A stretch of DNA of 64,000 nt, from positions 248,001 to 312,000 of the forward strand of contig CAWCZY010000008.1 of NCBI GenBank assembly GCA_963800215.1. The letters run 5' to 3'. Below the pieces are notes generated by a model, which had not been told where the DNA came from, made no database searches, and was given only the letters and a program-made list of their open reading frames with translations. Below, piece after piece: positions 17,534 through 25,290 of this stretch. Every line of letters begins with the position of its first letter. Within the stretch, counting starts at the first letter, position 1. This DNA comes from JAJPKK01 sp963800215 (GTDB taxonomy: Bacteria; Pseudomonadota; Alphaproteobacteria; Rhizobiales; Xanthobacteraceae). A program made the translations under genes and the position numbers.

Positions 17534-18433
17534 TCAGCAGCCTGTCAGCACTCTGGCCAACCGGAAGCCGACATTCCCGTCCCGCAGACCGGACGGGGGC
17601 CCGGAGCGGCTCGCCGATCGGAGGTTCTTTGAATCGTAATACCATGAGCCACTGCGGACGACACGGCGGCTTGGTACCCCATTCTTGAGCCATACCGACC
17701 CGTCCGACGGCGCGCCCTCGTAGTCGTCGTGCCAAGGGTCCTCGACCCATTCGAAGACGTTGCCATGCATGTCGTGCAAGCCGAAGGCGTTGGCAGTTTT
17801 CTTGCCGACCGGCTGTGACTTTCTATCCGAGTTTCCAAAGTACCACGCATACAGACCGAGTTGTGAATCGTCATCCCCGAACGAGAAACGCGTTTGACTG
17901 CCAGCCCGCGCAGCGTACTCCCACTCAGCCTCCGAGAGGAGTCGGTACTCTCTGCCTGTGTTCCGGGAAAGCCATGCCGCGTATCGCTTGGCGTCGTCCC
18001 AACTCACGTTGATCGCGGGCCGATCGCCGCGGCCCCAGGTATTGTCCCGAGTTTCCCTACAGGCTCCAGCTGCGACGCACACATCCCATTGCTCAAACGT
18101 CACCTCGGTCTTACTCACCGCAAACGGACTGGCGATCGTCACCTCGTGCTGGGGCCCCTCTCCCGAAGAGCGACCCGCTTCGTTTGAGGGCGAGCCCATT
18201 GTGAATTTACCCGCTGGCACTACGACCATCGTGGGGCAGCCGCTGACGCATTCCGTGAAGCCCGACCCGGGGCTCGCCGCCAAGCGTTTCTCTTGCTCGA
18301 CGTTGAGGACGGACGGGCCCATGACCGTGCGCCAGTGGTCTTGCTCTCGGAGCGAATCCTGGGTCCATCCCGCCCGGCACGTGACAAGCAGTAGGAAGAG
18401 CACCCTGACAACCGCGTTGCCGCACCGCTTCAT
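17534..18433 (-). CDS. Secreted FGE/SUMF1-domain protein, 299 aa
   Basis: The start is ATG 18433, where the signal peptide begins (MKRCGNAVVRVLFLLLVTCR, then AGWTQ). The formylglycine-generating-enzyme fold follows: VVPAGKFTMGSPSNEAGRS, EVTFEQWDVCVAAGACRE, PAINVSWDDAKRYAAWLSRN, RLLSEAEWEYAARAGSQTRF, GLHDMHGNVFEWVEDPW, and the final RSGSWYYDSKNLRSASR...NVGFRLAR. The copper-binding cysteine pair of true FGE is absent from the last segment, so it is probably a binding or structural member. It overlaps a 60-codon ORF at TAATG, suggesting translational coupling. Confidence 0.85.
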   Translation of the reverse strand: MKRCGNAVVRVLFLLLVTCRAGWTQDSLREQDHWRTVMGPSVLNVEQEKRLAASPGSGFTECVSGCPTMVVVPAGKFTMGSPSNEAGRSSGEGPQHEVTIASPFAVSKTEVTFEQWDVCVAAGACRETRDNTWGRGDRPAINVSWDDAKRYAAWLSRNTGREYRLLSEAEWEYAARAGSQTRFSFGDDDSQLGLYAWYFGNSDRKSQPVGKKTANAFGLHDMHGNVFEWVEDPWHDDYEGAPSDGSVWLKNGVPSRRVVRSGSWYYDSKNLRSASRSGPPSGLRDGNVGFRLARVLTGC

Positions 18434-18633
18434 TATCGACCGTTCGGCTGCCCTCGTTCTTGGTCCGGCATCCACGTCCGAAGCGTATTTTTCTTCAGTT
18501 CGTCGATGATGGCGTCGATCCGCGACACCTGCAATCGGAAAAAATCCTTTCCGTCGCGTGCTTTCGTCGGAAAGCTCCCCACTACACCAATGAAAGCGGA
18601 ACGTTTTCCCGGAGTCAACCGAGGTTTTTCGTT
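18433..18633 (-). pseudogene. Short ORF fragment coupled to the FGE-domain gene
   Basis: The minus frame is open from just after TAA near 18634 down to TAA at 18433-18435, which overlaps the FGE-domain ATG as TAATG. The sequence (PRLTPGKRSAFIGVVGSFPT, then KARDGKDFFRLQVSRIDAII) looks like real protein but has only a TTG as possible start at 18618. I read it as the C-terminal fragment of a gene once upstream in the same operon. Family not recognised. Confidence 0.35.
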
Positions 18634-18714
18634 CGCTTAAAGGAAAGGGCATGAGATCGAACCTCCCATTTTGCGAAGCCTTCAGTGGCGCTCAATTGGG
18701 TTCGTTTTGCAAAA

Positions 18715-18870
18715 AAAATTGATGGCCGGGATGGTGACGAGGGGAGCGCCGTGATCCGCAGTGAGCTGGGATTGGAGGGTCCCGCCGATTTCAGGCTCGA
18801 ACCGGACGAGGCGTTGCGGTGCGCTCGGCAAATCCGTTGGCCTGCAATTGCTGCTGCGAAGCAAGCGCAC
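18715..18870 (-). pseudogene. Decayed copy of the 17.1 kb zinc-ribbon gene
   Basis: QRLVRFEPEIGGTLQ followed by APLVTIPAIN matches ERLARFEPEIGGTLQ...APLVDIPAIN of the 90-residue protein at 17096-17368. The first CxxC is lost (SQLTADHG replaces CPGCWIHYGSQ), and the second falls beyond a changed end. At DNA level, 18768-18815 closely matches 17224-17265. The shared repeat lies upstream of both. Confidence 0.65.
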
Positions 18871-18932
18871 GCGGCTTGCGAGTTCGGTACCGGCTTTCCC
18901 TGCCCCGCGCCCGGCCGCGAAGGCAACCGGTC

Positions 18933-19020
18933 GGTTAATGTGTGCATTCAGCGTGCCGATGGCACGGTAAGCTGCTGATCCATTGACATTGGAGGGGTCG
19001 CATTTCGGCGCCTATTCAGA
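18933..19020. repeat. About 90-base dispersed repeat, copy B
   Basis: It shares GGTTAATG, GCGTGCCGAT, GTAAGCTGCTG, CATTGACATTGGAGGGGTC and TTCGGCGCCTATTCA with copies A and C. It sits upstream of the decayed zinc-ribbon copy and overlaps the 3' end of the next minus-strand gene. Confidence 0.65.
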
Positions 19021-19329
19021 GCCTTTCCGCATGAAATACAGCCGTCCTTCGACAGGCATGAACTCGAAGAGGCATCCGCCGGCAGTTTCCGACGCAAAGG
19101 TTGCAAGATTGCTCTTCCCCACCTCGTCAATTTCGCCGAAGGCATAGGGGACCTCGGCAGGCGAAAAAAGCGTCTTCGCCTCCAGCATCGTGATCCAGCC
19201 TGGTTCCCCGTCAGGTAGCATCTTCATTGAGGCGGCGAGCAGAAGTCTGCTTCTCCCGTCGAGCCTGCGCGGCGATGGCGGCGGTGCACCTCGAACGAAA
19301 AACGACTTCACCTTGTCCAGCAGACCCAT
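19012..19329 (-). CDS. Hypothetical protein, 105 aa
   Basis: ATG 19329 is taken as the start (MGLLDKVKSFFVRGAPPPSP); an ATG 18 bases further up has no ribosome site. After a basic, proline-rich N-terminus the sequence is a compact alpha/beta protein (GEPGWITMLEAKTLFSPAEV, then LATFASETAGGCLFEFMPVE). It has no signal peptide and no known motif. It ends within repeat copy B. Family unknown. Confidence 0.55.
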   Translation of the reverse strand: MGLLDKVKSFFVRGAPPPSPRRLDGRSRLLLAASMKMLPDGEPGWITMLEAKTLFSPAEVPYAFGEIDEVGKSNLATFASETAGGCLFEFMPVEGRLYFMRKGSE

Positions 19330-19556
19330 GGCCGCGGCCCTCTCCATGGGCGTCAGCTATATCACAGGAGCGGGTGACCCGCTCGACGCGGTCGGTCCGC
19401 CGGCGTGGAGGTCGCCGAGGTGGCCTAAACCCGCCTATCCGGAAAAAGAAACAGCGGCTAGGGGTCGCGGACGCTTCTCTCAGCCGGCCACGCGCACTGC
19501 TTCGTCCGATGCCGCCACCGCAAGCCGGCTGACGCGCGAAAGGACCCTCCGAACCG

Positions 19557-20108
19557 TCAATCCCTCCACTTGATGGAACAACCCATCGAGGCCACTTGCT
19601 CCGCCGGGCCGCGGCCTGTTTCCGCTACCTGCTTCATCGCTTCGAAAAGGTCGCGGCGGGCATTCGGGACCGGCGTCGTGCGCGACGTATCGAGCCTTCC
19701 GCGATATTGCAACTCGTCCTGTGCGTTGAAGCCAAAGAAATCGGGCGTGCACTGTGCGCCGTAGGCACGCGCCACCTCCTGCGTTTCGTCGATCACGTAG
19801 GGGAAGGTGAAGCGATGCCTGGCCGCAAACGCCTTCATGTTGTCGAAGGAGTCCTCGCGGTAGGTCACGGTGTCATTCGGCATGATGGCGATCGTACCGA
19901 TACCTAACTCGCCTAGCGCCGTGGCGTCCGAGACAATCCGGCCAATGCTCGCCTTCACATACGGGCAGTGATTGCAGATGAAAACGACAAGCGCGCCCTT
20001 CGGCCCACGCACATCGTCCAGCGAATAGGATTTTCCGTCGGTACCCTTGAGCGCGAAGTCGCGCGCCTTCCAGCCGAAGGCACAAATGCTGTCTTGGGTA
20101 CGTGCCAT
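19557..20108 (-). CDS. Thioredoxin-fold peroxiredoxin-like (AhpC/TSA) protein, 183 aa
   Basis: ATG 20108 follows GGAGG at seven bases. The sequence has the AhpC/TSA layout: KARDFALKGTDGKSYSLDDV, then GALVVFICNHCPYVKASIGR with a CNHC dithiol at about residue 48, then IAIMPNDTVTYREDSFDNMK and YGAQCTPDFFGFNAQDELQY with a third cysteine next to the cis-proline. No signal peptide, so it should act in the cytoplasm. It probably reduces peroxides or protein disulfides using the vicinal cysteines. It stands alone between unrelated genes. Confidence 0.85.
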   Translation of the reverse strand: MARTQDSICAFGWKARDFALKGTDGKSYSLDDVRGPKGALVVFICNHCPYVKASIGRIVSDATALGELGIGTIAIMPNDTVTYREDSFDNMKAFAARHRFTFPYVIDETQEVARAYGAQCTPDFFGFNAQDELQYRGRLDTSRTTPVPNARRDLFEAMKQVAETGRGPAEQVASMGCSIKWRD

Positions 20109-20400
20109 TACCGGTCCTCCACTCGCGCAGCTTCGACCAGCGGCGCCGCCCGGAGACGCTTCGTGCCGCGATGGCGACAACTCTCTTATGGCCCAGTCGA
20201 GATCGCTGCGGTGTCTTTGGACCCGATGCCCGCATCGATGCGATCGAGTGCGAACACGCCGGTCGTCAGGTCGCTCTCGGGCTCGCGCGGCGGGGCCAGC
20301 GCGGTGCGGCGGCGGTCGTTGTCGCCTCGAATCGGTCGGCCCCGGGGTGGACGGCCACCGTCCCACGCTGGCCGCCATACCCCGTCTATGTTTTCGACGC
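20109..20400. other. Intergenic, about 290 bases, possible gene fragment
   Basis: A plus-strand frame (about 20212-20404) reads IDAIECEHAGRQVALGLARR with GC-rich third positions, and a minus-strand frame reads EPESDLTTGVFALDRIDAGI. Either could be a leftover C-terminus. Neither has a credible start or a recognised family, so no gene is called. Confidence 0.3.
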
Positions 20401-20709
20401 CTAAGATATCGCGTCTTTGGCAGCCTTTACCGGGCGCGCCTTGATGATCTTCCGAGCCGGCTTCGCCTTGAATACTGTCGGCTCCTTCGTGAACGGATTG
20501 ATGCCTTTCCGCGCCTTCGTTGCGGGTTTCTTGATGACAACGAATTTGGCGAACCCGGGCACAAAAAAGGCTCCCGCTTTCTTGAGTTCTTTGTAGCCTA
20601 TGTCCGCGAGCAACTCGATGACACCCTTGACGTCCTTCCGCGTCATATTGTTCGGATGCTGATCAGCGATCCTTTGAATGAGCTCCGACTTCGACATCAA
20701 CTTGGCCAT
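20401..20709 (-). CDS. HU family DNA-binding protein, 102 aa
   Basis: ATG 20709 starts MAKLMSKSELIQRIADQHPN. The HU/IHF fold is clear: the N-terminal helix pair, then GYKELKKAGAFFVPGFAKFV, then the beta-arm region with KGINPFTKEPTVFKAKPARK, matching the usual R-x-x-x-N-P-x-T-G arm with KEP in place of TGE. The C-terminus has extra lysines (KIIKARPVKAAKDAIS). Such proteins bend and compact DNA as dimers. The usual length is 90 residues, so this is a slightly extended, very basic variant. No partner genes adjacent. Confidence 0.88.
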   Translation of the reverse strand: MAKLMSKSELIQRIADQHPNNMTRKDVKGVIELLADIGYKELKKAGAFFVPGFAKFVVIKKPATKARKGINPFTKEPTVFKAKPARKIIKARPVKAAKDAIS

Positions 20710-21061
20710 GTTCCATCCTGTTCCGATCCGCACGAATCACCCTGTGAGTGACTACGTTAACCCGAAATTTGCGGTGGAGGGAACTCGGCAGATCACCCGC
20801 GATAAGGCGGTTCGGAAGCAATCAAAAGTGAAGGCGTCATGGCATCCATAGTCTTGAGACGGGAGGGCGGAAATCGGCACGTCTGGTTCGATGAGGGGGG
20901 ATGGGATACGGAATGGGTTCTGGCTACCGCGCCCGCCTCGGGTCCACTGGGGCCCAAGCACCTGAAAGCACACGAATTCTTCCACAGAGCGCGGCGGTTG
21001 TCGCCGGCAACCTCCCGTGACACCATTGAATTGCCGAAATCACTTTAGGTCACAGAACACC
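20710..21061. other. Intergenic, about 350 bases, nothing firm
   Basis: This lies between divergent HU and metallopeptidase genes and should hold both promoters. A 69-codon plus-strand frame from ATG 20839 and overlapping minus-strand frames exist, but none has a ribosome site or family-like sequence. Confidence 0.4.
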
Positions 21062-22090
21062 ATGCTGCGTCGGAATTTTGCCTGGGTCGCCCTCCCTGAC
21101 GAACATTTGCTCGGGCTCCGTATAAAGGATCTCAAAGTCACGGTCGACGGGACTTGGCTTGAGGACTGCCTCGGCAATCTCCACGAAGAACTCGAAGAGC
21201 GAGGCATCCGCGCCCGGCCCCATGCCTGGATCTCGAGCGAGTGGTTCAGCCCGGAAAACACACCGGGCATCGCCATCCCTTTCTATCTGACCCATCGCCG
21301 GCTGATGCAGCTCGAGAGGAAGATGATCATCGACGTCGAGGGCGGTACTTGGTCTGAATGCATGAGGATTCTCCGCCATGAAGCCGGCCATGTGCTGCAG
21401 CACTCCTACCAACTGCAGCGTCGTCGCCGGTGGCAGAAGCTGTTCGGGCGGTCCTCGCAACGCTATCCGCGCTATTATCGACCGAACCCGGCCAGCAGAC
21501 ATTTCGTCCAACATCTGCGGCTCTGGTACGCGCAGAGCCATCCGGATGAAGATTTCGCCGAGACGTTTGCCGTGTGGCTCAGGCCCCGCTCGAACTGGCG
21601 ATCGCGCTACGCCGGATGGCCGGCGCTGAAGAAGCTCGAATACGTTGACGAGTTGATGACGGAAATCGCCGGGCAACGGCCGCTGCTCACCGGTCGGGAG
21701 CAGGTCGATCCCCTCAACAGCCTCACGGAGACGCTTGGCGAGCACTACAGAAAAAAGCAGGCTCTCTATGCCTTCGATACCCCCACAACCTACGACCGCG
21801 ATCTGCTGCGGTTGTTCTCCGCCGACCCGAGCCACCACCGGTCGAAGTCGGCTTCGGTGTTCATCAGGCGCAATCGTACGAGAATCAGGCAACTGGTGGC
21901 GAAGTGGACGGGTGAGTACCAGCTCACGCTCGATGCCGTGCTCGACGATATCGTCGCCCGGTGTCGTGAGCTCGATCTGCGTGCGGTTGGTCCTGAGCGT
22001 GAACTGATTATCGAGTTCACGGTACTTCTGACTGCCAAGACGATGCATGCGCTCTTCGGCCCGTCGCGGCGTAGGTGGATCGCGCTATGA
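21062..22090 (+). CDS. Putative zinc metallopeptidase, partner of ATP-grasp, 342 aa
   Basis: Starts at ATG 21062 (a GTG at 21017 would add 15 unconserved residues). The zinc site is visible: ILRHEAGHVLQH near residue 110 supplies HExxH-type ligands, and HPDEDFAETFAVWL about 60 residues later supplies the acidic third ligand. This is the layout of the uncharacterised 'putative zinc-binding metallopeptidase' group. The C-terminal 150 residues are helical and basic. No signal peptide or membrane helix, so it should be cytosolic. Its stop overlaps the ATP-grasp start (ATGA), so the two proteins are made together. The substrate is unknown. Confidence 0.8.
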   Translation: MLRRNFAWVALPDEHLLGLRIKDLKVTVDGTWLEDCLGNLHEELEERGIRARPHAWISSEWFSPENTPGIAIPFYLTHRRLMQLERKMIIDVEGGTWSECMRILRHEAGHVLQHSYQLQRRRRWQKLFGRSSQRYPRYYRPNPASRHFVQHLRLWYAQSHPDEDFAETFAVWLRPRSNWRSRYAGWPALKKLEYVDELMTEIAGQRPLLTGREQVDPLNSLTETLGEHYRKKQALYAFDTPTTYDRDLLRLFSADPSHHRSKSASVFIRRNRTRIRQLVAKWTGEYQLTLDAVLDDIVARCRELDLRAVGPERELIIEFTVLLTAKTMHALFGPSRRRWIAL

Positions 22091-23118
22091 AACGGCTTCG
22101 TGTCCTCGTGCTGATGGACCCACTCCTGATACCTCCGGATTCAGCCGATGGATACAGCGAACAGCAGATCAATGAATGGAAAACCGAGTACGATGTCGTG
22201 ACTACCCTGCGTACCGCAGGGCACGAGGTTCGCCCGCTGGGTGTTCACGACGAGCTCAAGTTGATCCGCGACGAAATCGAGGGCTGGAAGCCACACGTGG
22301 TGTTCATCCTGCTCGAGCAGTTTCACGGCGAGGTCATCTATGACCAGAATGTCGCGAGCTATCTCGAGCTGATGCGCATCCCGCATACCGGCTGCAATCC
22401 GCGCGGCCTGATGCTGGCGCGCGGCAAGGACCTCTCCAAAACGCTGGTGCATTATCATCGAATCCCAGTACCGGCTTTCGCCGTTTTTCCGATGCGCCGC
22501 AAGGTCCGGCGGCCAGCGCGCCTGGCCCTGCCGCTGATCGTCAAGAGCGTGAGCGAGGACTCCTCCGTCGGCATCTCGCAGGCTTCCGTCGTCGACACCG
22601 ACGAGAAACTCGCAGAGCGCGTCGCCTTCATTCACGAACGGATCGGCACCGCCGCCATTGCGGAGCAATACATCGAGGGGCGTGAGCTCTATGTCGGGGT
22701 GCTCGGCAACGACCGGTTGCGGGTGTTGCCGGTGTGGGAACTGCAATTCGGCAATATGGCTGAAGGCGCAAAGCGCATCGCTACCGAGAAGGTCAAGCAT
22801 GATCCTGACTACCAGGAACGCTGGGGCATCCTGCACGGGCCTGCCAAGGACCTCGCGCCCGAACTATACACCCACATCCAGCGAACAGCGAAGCGAATCT
22901 ACCGGACACTGGAGCTCGATGGCTATGCCCGCATTGATTTTCGTCTCTCCGCTGAAGGCATTCTCTATTTCCTCGAAGCGAATCCCAATCCTGAGATCGC
23001 CGAGAGCCAAGAATTTGCGACGGCGGCTCGGCACGACGGCCTCTCCTACCCGGACCTGCTGCATCGGATTCTGGCTCTCGGAATAAGTCGGGCGGAGTCA
23101 ACTATATCCGCAGGCTGA
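22087..23118 (+). CDS. ATP-grasp ligase (D-Ala-D-Ala ligase-like), 343 aa
   Basis: Starts at ATG 22087, overlapping the metallopeptidase stop by four bases. ATP-grasp features are in order: an N-terminal Rossmann-like domain (MKRLRVLVLMDPLLIPPDSA), RGLMLARGKDLSKTLVHYHR, the ATP-binding lysine region PLIVKSVSEDSSVGISQASV, IAEQYIEGRELYVGVLGND, and the Mg-binding end GYARIDFRLSAEGILYFLEA NPNPEIA. Such enzymes join a carboxylate to an amine through an acyl phosphate. It differs from true Ddl at the N-terminus and lacks cell-wall neighbours. Coupling to a peptidase suggests a make/trim system acting on a peptide or amino-acid conjugate (inference). Confidence 0.85.
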   Translation: MKRLRVLVLMDPLLIPPDSADGYSEQQINEWKTEYDVVTTLRTAGHEVRPLGVHDELKLIRDEIEGWKPHVVFILLEQFHGEVIYDQNVASYLELMRIPHTGCNPRGLMLARGKDLSKTLVHYHRIPVPAFAVFPMRRKVRRPARLALPLIVKSVSEDSSVGISQASVVDTDEKLAERVAFIHERIGTAAIAEQYIEGRELYVGVLGNDRLRVLPVWELQFGNMAEGAKRIATEKVKHDPDYQERWGILHGPAKDLAPELYTHIQRTAKRIYRTLELDGYARIDFRLSAEGILYFLEANPNPEIAESQEFATAARHDGLSYPDLLHRILALGISRAESTISAG

Positions 23119-23346
23119 TGAATGGCGATCTGCTGCGCCCCACGGGCCGTCGCGCCGGTTCGCCGCATCAAAAGGATGGCGCTGCGCTGGGTCCATGCCG
23201 TTCTTCCTGATGACGGGCACCGAGCTCGGCAGGGAGAGGTATTTCACCAGTTCCTTCGCGGCATCCGGCTGCTCGACCATGGTCGTCAGAGCAGTCGCGC
23301 AGACGATGGCCTTGTTGAGGCCGGTGGCCAGTGTCCCGACAACGTC
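23098..23346 (-). pseudogene. C-terminal fragment of a ModA-like binding protein
   Basis: DVVGTLATGLNKAIVCATAL TTMVEQPDAAKELVKYLSLP then VPVIRKNGMDP matches the C-terminus of the intact protein at 24296-25048 (IEVIGPLPAEVQT...QPDAAKALIKFFASPAAAPVIKAKG). The frame breaks at the fragment's start and the stop has been lost, so it runs on into unrelated residues. No N-terminal half is found. Confidence 0.6.
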
Positions 23347-23465
23347 AAATGCCAGGGATAGGCCGGCGCAGCGTCGGCGGTGGGCCGCCGGCCGTGGTTC
23401 AAAGCAGGGAGGATGCCCATGCGTTCGCGCATCGTTCGGCCCAGGCCGCCATTGTCATTCAGGTG

Positions 23466-23930
23466 CTACGGCTCTGTAACTGGGACCTGAATGGTCACGC
23501 GATCTTCGTTGCCCACCGTCCGGGTGATGTGGCCTTTGCCAGTGACGTCTTCGACCAAATTGATGCTGCCGGGCCCGACCGAAATCTTTTGGCCGCCCGA
23601 AATTTCCAGCTCGCCGTGGCCGCTAAGTGTGATCACGTATTGGCGGCGGGGCGCCGTGTGCCAGTCGGCGACGCGTCCGGGAGGCGCACGAAAAAGCTGC
23701 GCGCCGGCGTTCGCCATCATCTTATAGACGCCAGTTTCGCCACGTGGTGAAAATTTGGCCTCGATTTCCTCCACATGCGTCTGGCCGTCTGGACCAGTAT
23801 AGAGCCGGTTGATCACCACCGGTTTGTTCTTTTGTGCGGGAGCCGCATCTTCAGCACTTTGCGCTGGCGGTATTAGAATGGACAGGCCGAATAGACCGGT
23901 ACCAACAAACCAGACGAACGTCGCTTTCAC
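23466..23930 (-). CDS. Secreted cupin protein, 154 aa
   Basis: The start is GTG 23930, six bases after GGGAGG. An ATG 21 bases further up would put that ribosome site inside the gene. A signal peptide (VKATFVWFVGTGLFGLSILI, then PPAQSA) is followed by a single cupin barrel: GAQLFRAPPGRVADWHTAPR RQYVITLSGHGELEISGG. One histidine (DWHTAP) is in the usual metal position, and the second motif carries few ligands. Periplasmic; ligand unknown. The gene stands alone, with a ModA-like fragment downstream. Confidence 0.75.
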   Translation of the reverse strand: MKATFVWFVGTGLFGLSILIPPAQSAEDAAPAQKNKPVVINRLYTGPDGQTHVEEIEAKFSPRGETGVYKMMANAGAQLFRAPPGRVADWHTAPRRQYVITLSGHGELEISGGQKISVGPGSINLVEDVTGKGHITRTVGNEDRVTIQVPVTEP

Positions 23931-24295
23931 GCGAGACCTCCCTTTTTTCATTTCCGCGAGATGGTCGCGGGAGAGCAGGATTACTCCGTACCCGCCGCAC
24001 AAGTCTACATTCTCGTGAATGCTTCGATGAACGCTCGAATTCTGAGTTGGTGATTTTCGACGTTCCGCGCATGTGCCAGATGTGTCCGTGGTGCCGCAAA
24101 TCCGAAAATTAGCGGCCGTGCCATCCACTATCTGTGTCGGATCATAGCTGTTAAGCGGCGTGGTGGGGTCCCGACACCGATCGGCGCCCTAAGCCGCTGG
24201 TCCATTGGACGTTGGCGGGGTCACCCTTTGGCGCCTATTCACATTCACGGCTCGAAACCGTGAACCCATTCACCCGGCACCGCCGCACAACACTT
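23931..24295. other. Intergenic with repeat, about 365 bases
   Basis: This holds the cupin promoter side and dispersed repeat copy C. Other frames are short and uninformative. Confidence 0.4.
24149..24245. repeat. About 90-base dispersed repeat, copy C
   Basis: GTTAAGCGGCGTG, CCGATCGGCGCCCTAAGC, TCCATTGGACGTTGGCGGGG and GGCGCCTATTCA match copies A (17396-17484) and B (18933-19020) in order and spacing. It follows the 3' end of the ModA-like gene. Confidence 0.6.
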
Positions 24296-25048
24296 TCAAC
24301 CCGGCTGCAGGCCCTTCGCCTTGATCACCGGCGCGGCCGCCGGCGAGGCGAAGAATTTGATCAGGGCCTTTGCCGCGTCCGGTTGCTTGGCGCTGACGGG
24401 CACGCCGGCCGCATACACGATCCTGGTCTGCACCTCCGCCGGCAATGGTCCGATCACTTCGATGCCGGGGACCGGCAGCAATTCCGTGAGCTGCTGCACG
24501 GCGATCTCAGCATCGCCGTTCGCCGCGGCGGCGCCGACCGGGCCGCTTTGGACCACCAGGATCTTGGACTTCATCTGGTCGGCGATGCCCAGGCGCTCGA
24601 GAACGCTGGCGAAATAGAGGCCGCTGCGCGCGTTGCTGCGGGCGACCGACTTGGCCGCCAGCAGCGTCTTCTTGAGCGCCTCGACGGTACTGATGTCCGG
24701 CTTCGGCTCGCCCGCCTTGACCGCGAGGCCGACCCCGGAAATGAAGACGTCCGCGCGGCCGCCGGCGATCTTGCCTTCCTTGGCGAGGCCATCGATCTGG
24801 TCGGGGCCCATGATGGCGAGATCGAGGCCGGCGCCGCTGTTGATCTTGGCGAGTGTCGCGGTGCCCGGCTCGAAGCTGGCGGTGACCTTGTCGCCGCTCG
24901 CCGCCTCGAACAGGGGTATCAGCGCTTTCAAGACAAAGCCCGACTGCGGCGGCCCGGCAATGACGAGATCGGCCGCATCGGCAACGGTGACGGCGGCGAT
25001 GACGGACACAAAGGCCGCCAGCGCGGCCGCGACTGTTTTCGATTTCAT
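24296..25048 (-). CDS. ModA-like periplasmic substrate-binding protein, 250 aa
   Basis: ATG 25048 follows GGAGG at six bases. A signal peptide (MKSKTVAAALAAFVSVIAAV, then TVADA) precedes a type II periplasmic-binding fold: SGFVLKALIPLFEAASGDKV, VFISGVGLAVKAGEPKPDIS, SGLYFASVLERLGIADQMKS, QPDAAKALIKFFASPAAAPV. This is the molybdate/tungstate-binding-like group, but no permease or ATPase genes are adjacent, so it is either an orphan receptor or recruits a distant transporter. The usual ModA oxyanion-binding residues cannot be confirmed by eye. A C-terminal fragment of a close paralog lies 0.95 kb away. Confidence 0.75.
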   Translation of the reverse strand: MKSKTVAAALAAFVSVIAAVTVADAADLVIAGPPQSGFVLKALIPLFEAASGDKVTASFEPGTATLAKINSGAGLDLAIMGPDQIDGLAKEGKIAGGRADVFISGVGLAVKAGEPKPDISTVEALKKTLLAAKSVARSNARSGLYFASVLERLGIADQMKSKILVVQSGPVGAAAANGDAEIAVQQLTELLPVPGIEVIGPLPAEVQTRIVYAAGVPVSAKQPDAAKALIKFFASPAAAPVIKAKGLQPG

Positions 25049-25290
25049 GGGTTTCCTCCGTGCCTCGGTTCTCCAGGAGCGGGAGGAAACTGGCACATCC
25101 CGGCAGGGCTGAGCAGGCGCGGCCGACCGGCCCCGGCACGCAATTGATGCCCAAATTCGCCGCATTGCACGAGAATTCGTGCCAATCCTGGATCGTTTCC
25201 AATTCAAGCAAATGTGGTAAGTAACCGCTCCGCCACCGGCCGAACGTTCGGCCCGTCGTTGGAGCGTGACCGCAGCCAGGAGGCCGACGC

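Noticed and set aside
20839..21048. 69-codon plus-strand frame before the metallopeptidase
   Set aside because: No ribosome site and no conserved features. It runs into the leader of the real gene and competes with equally plausible minus-strand frames.
22087..23118. ATP-grasp protein as the cell-wall D-Ala-D-Ala ligase
   Set aside because: No mur or fts genes are adjacent, the N-terminus differs from Ddl, and it is coupled to a metallopeptidase.
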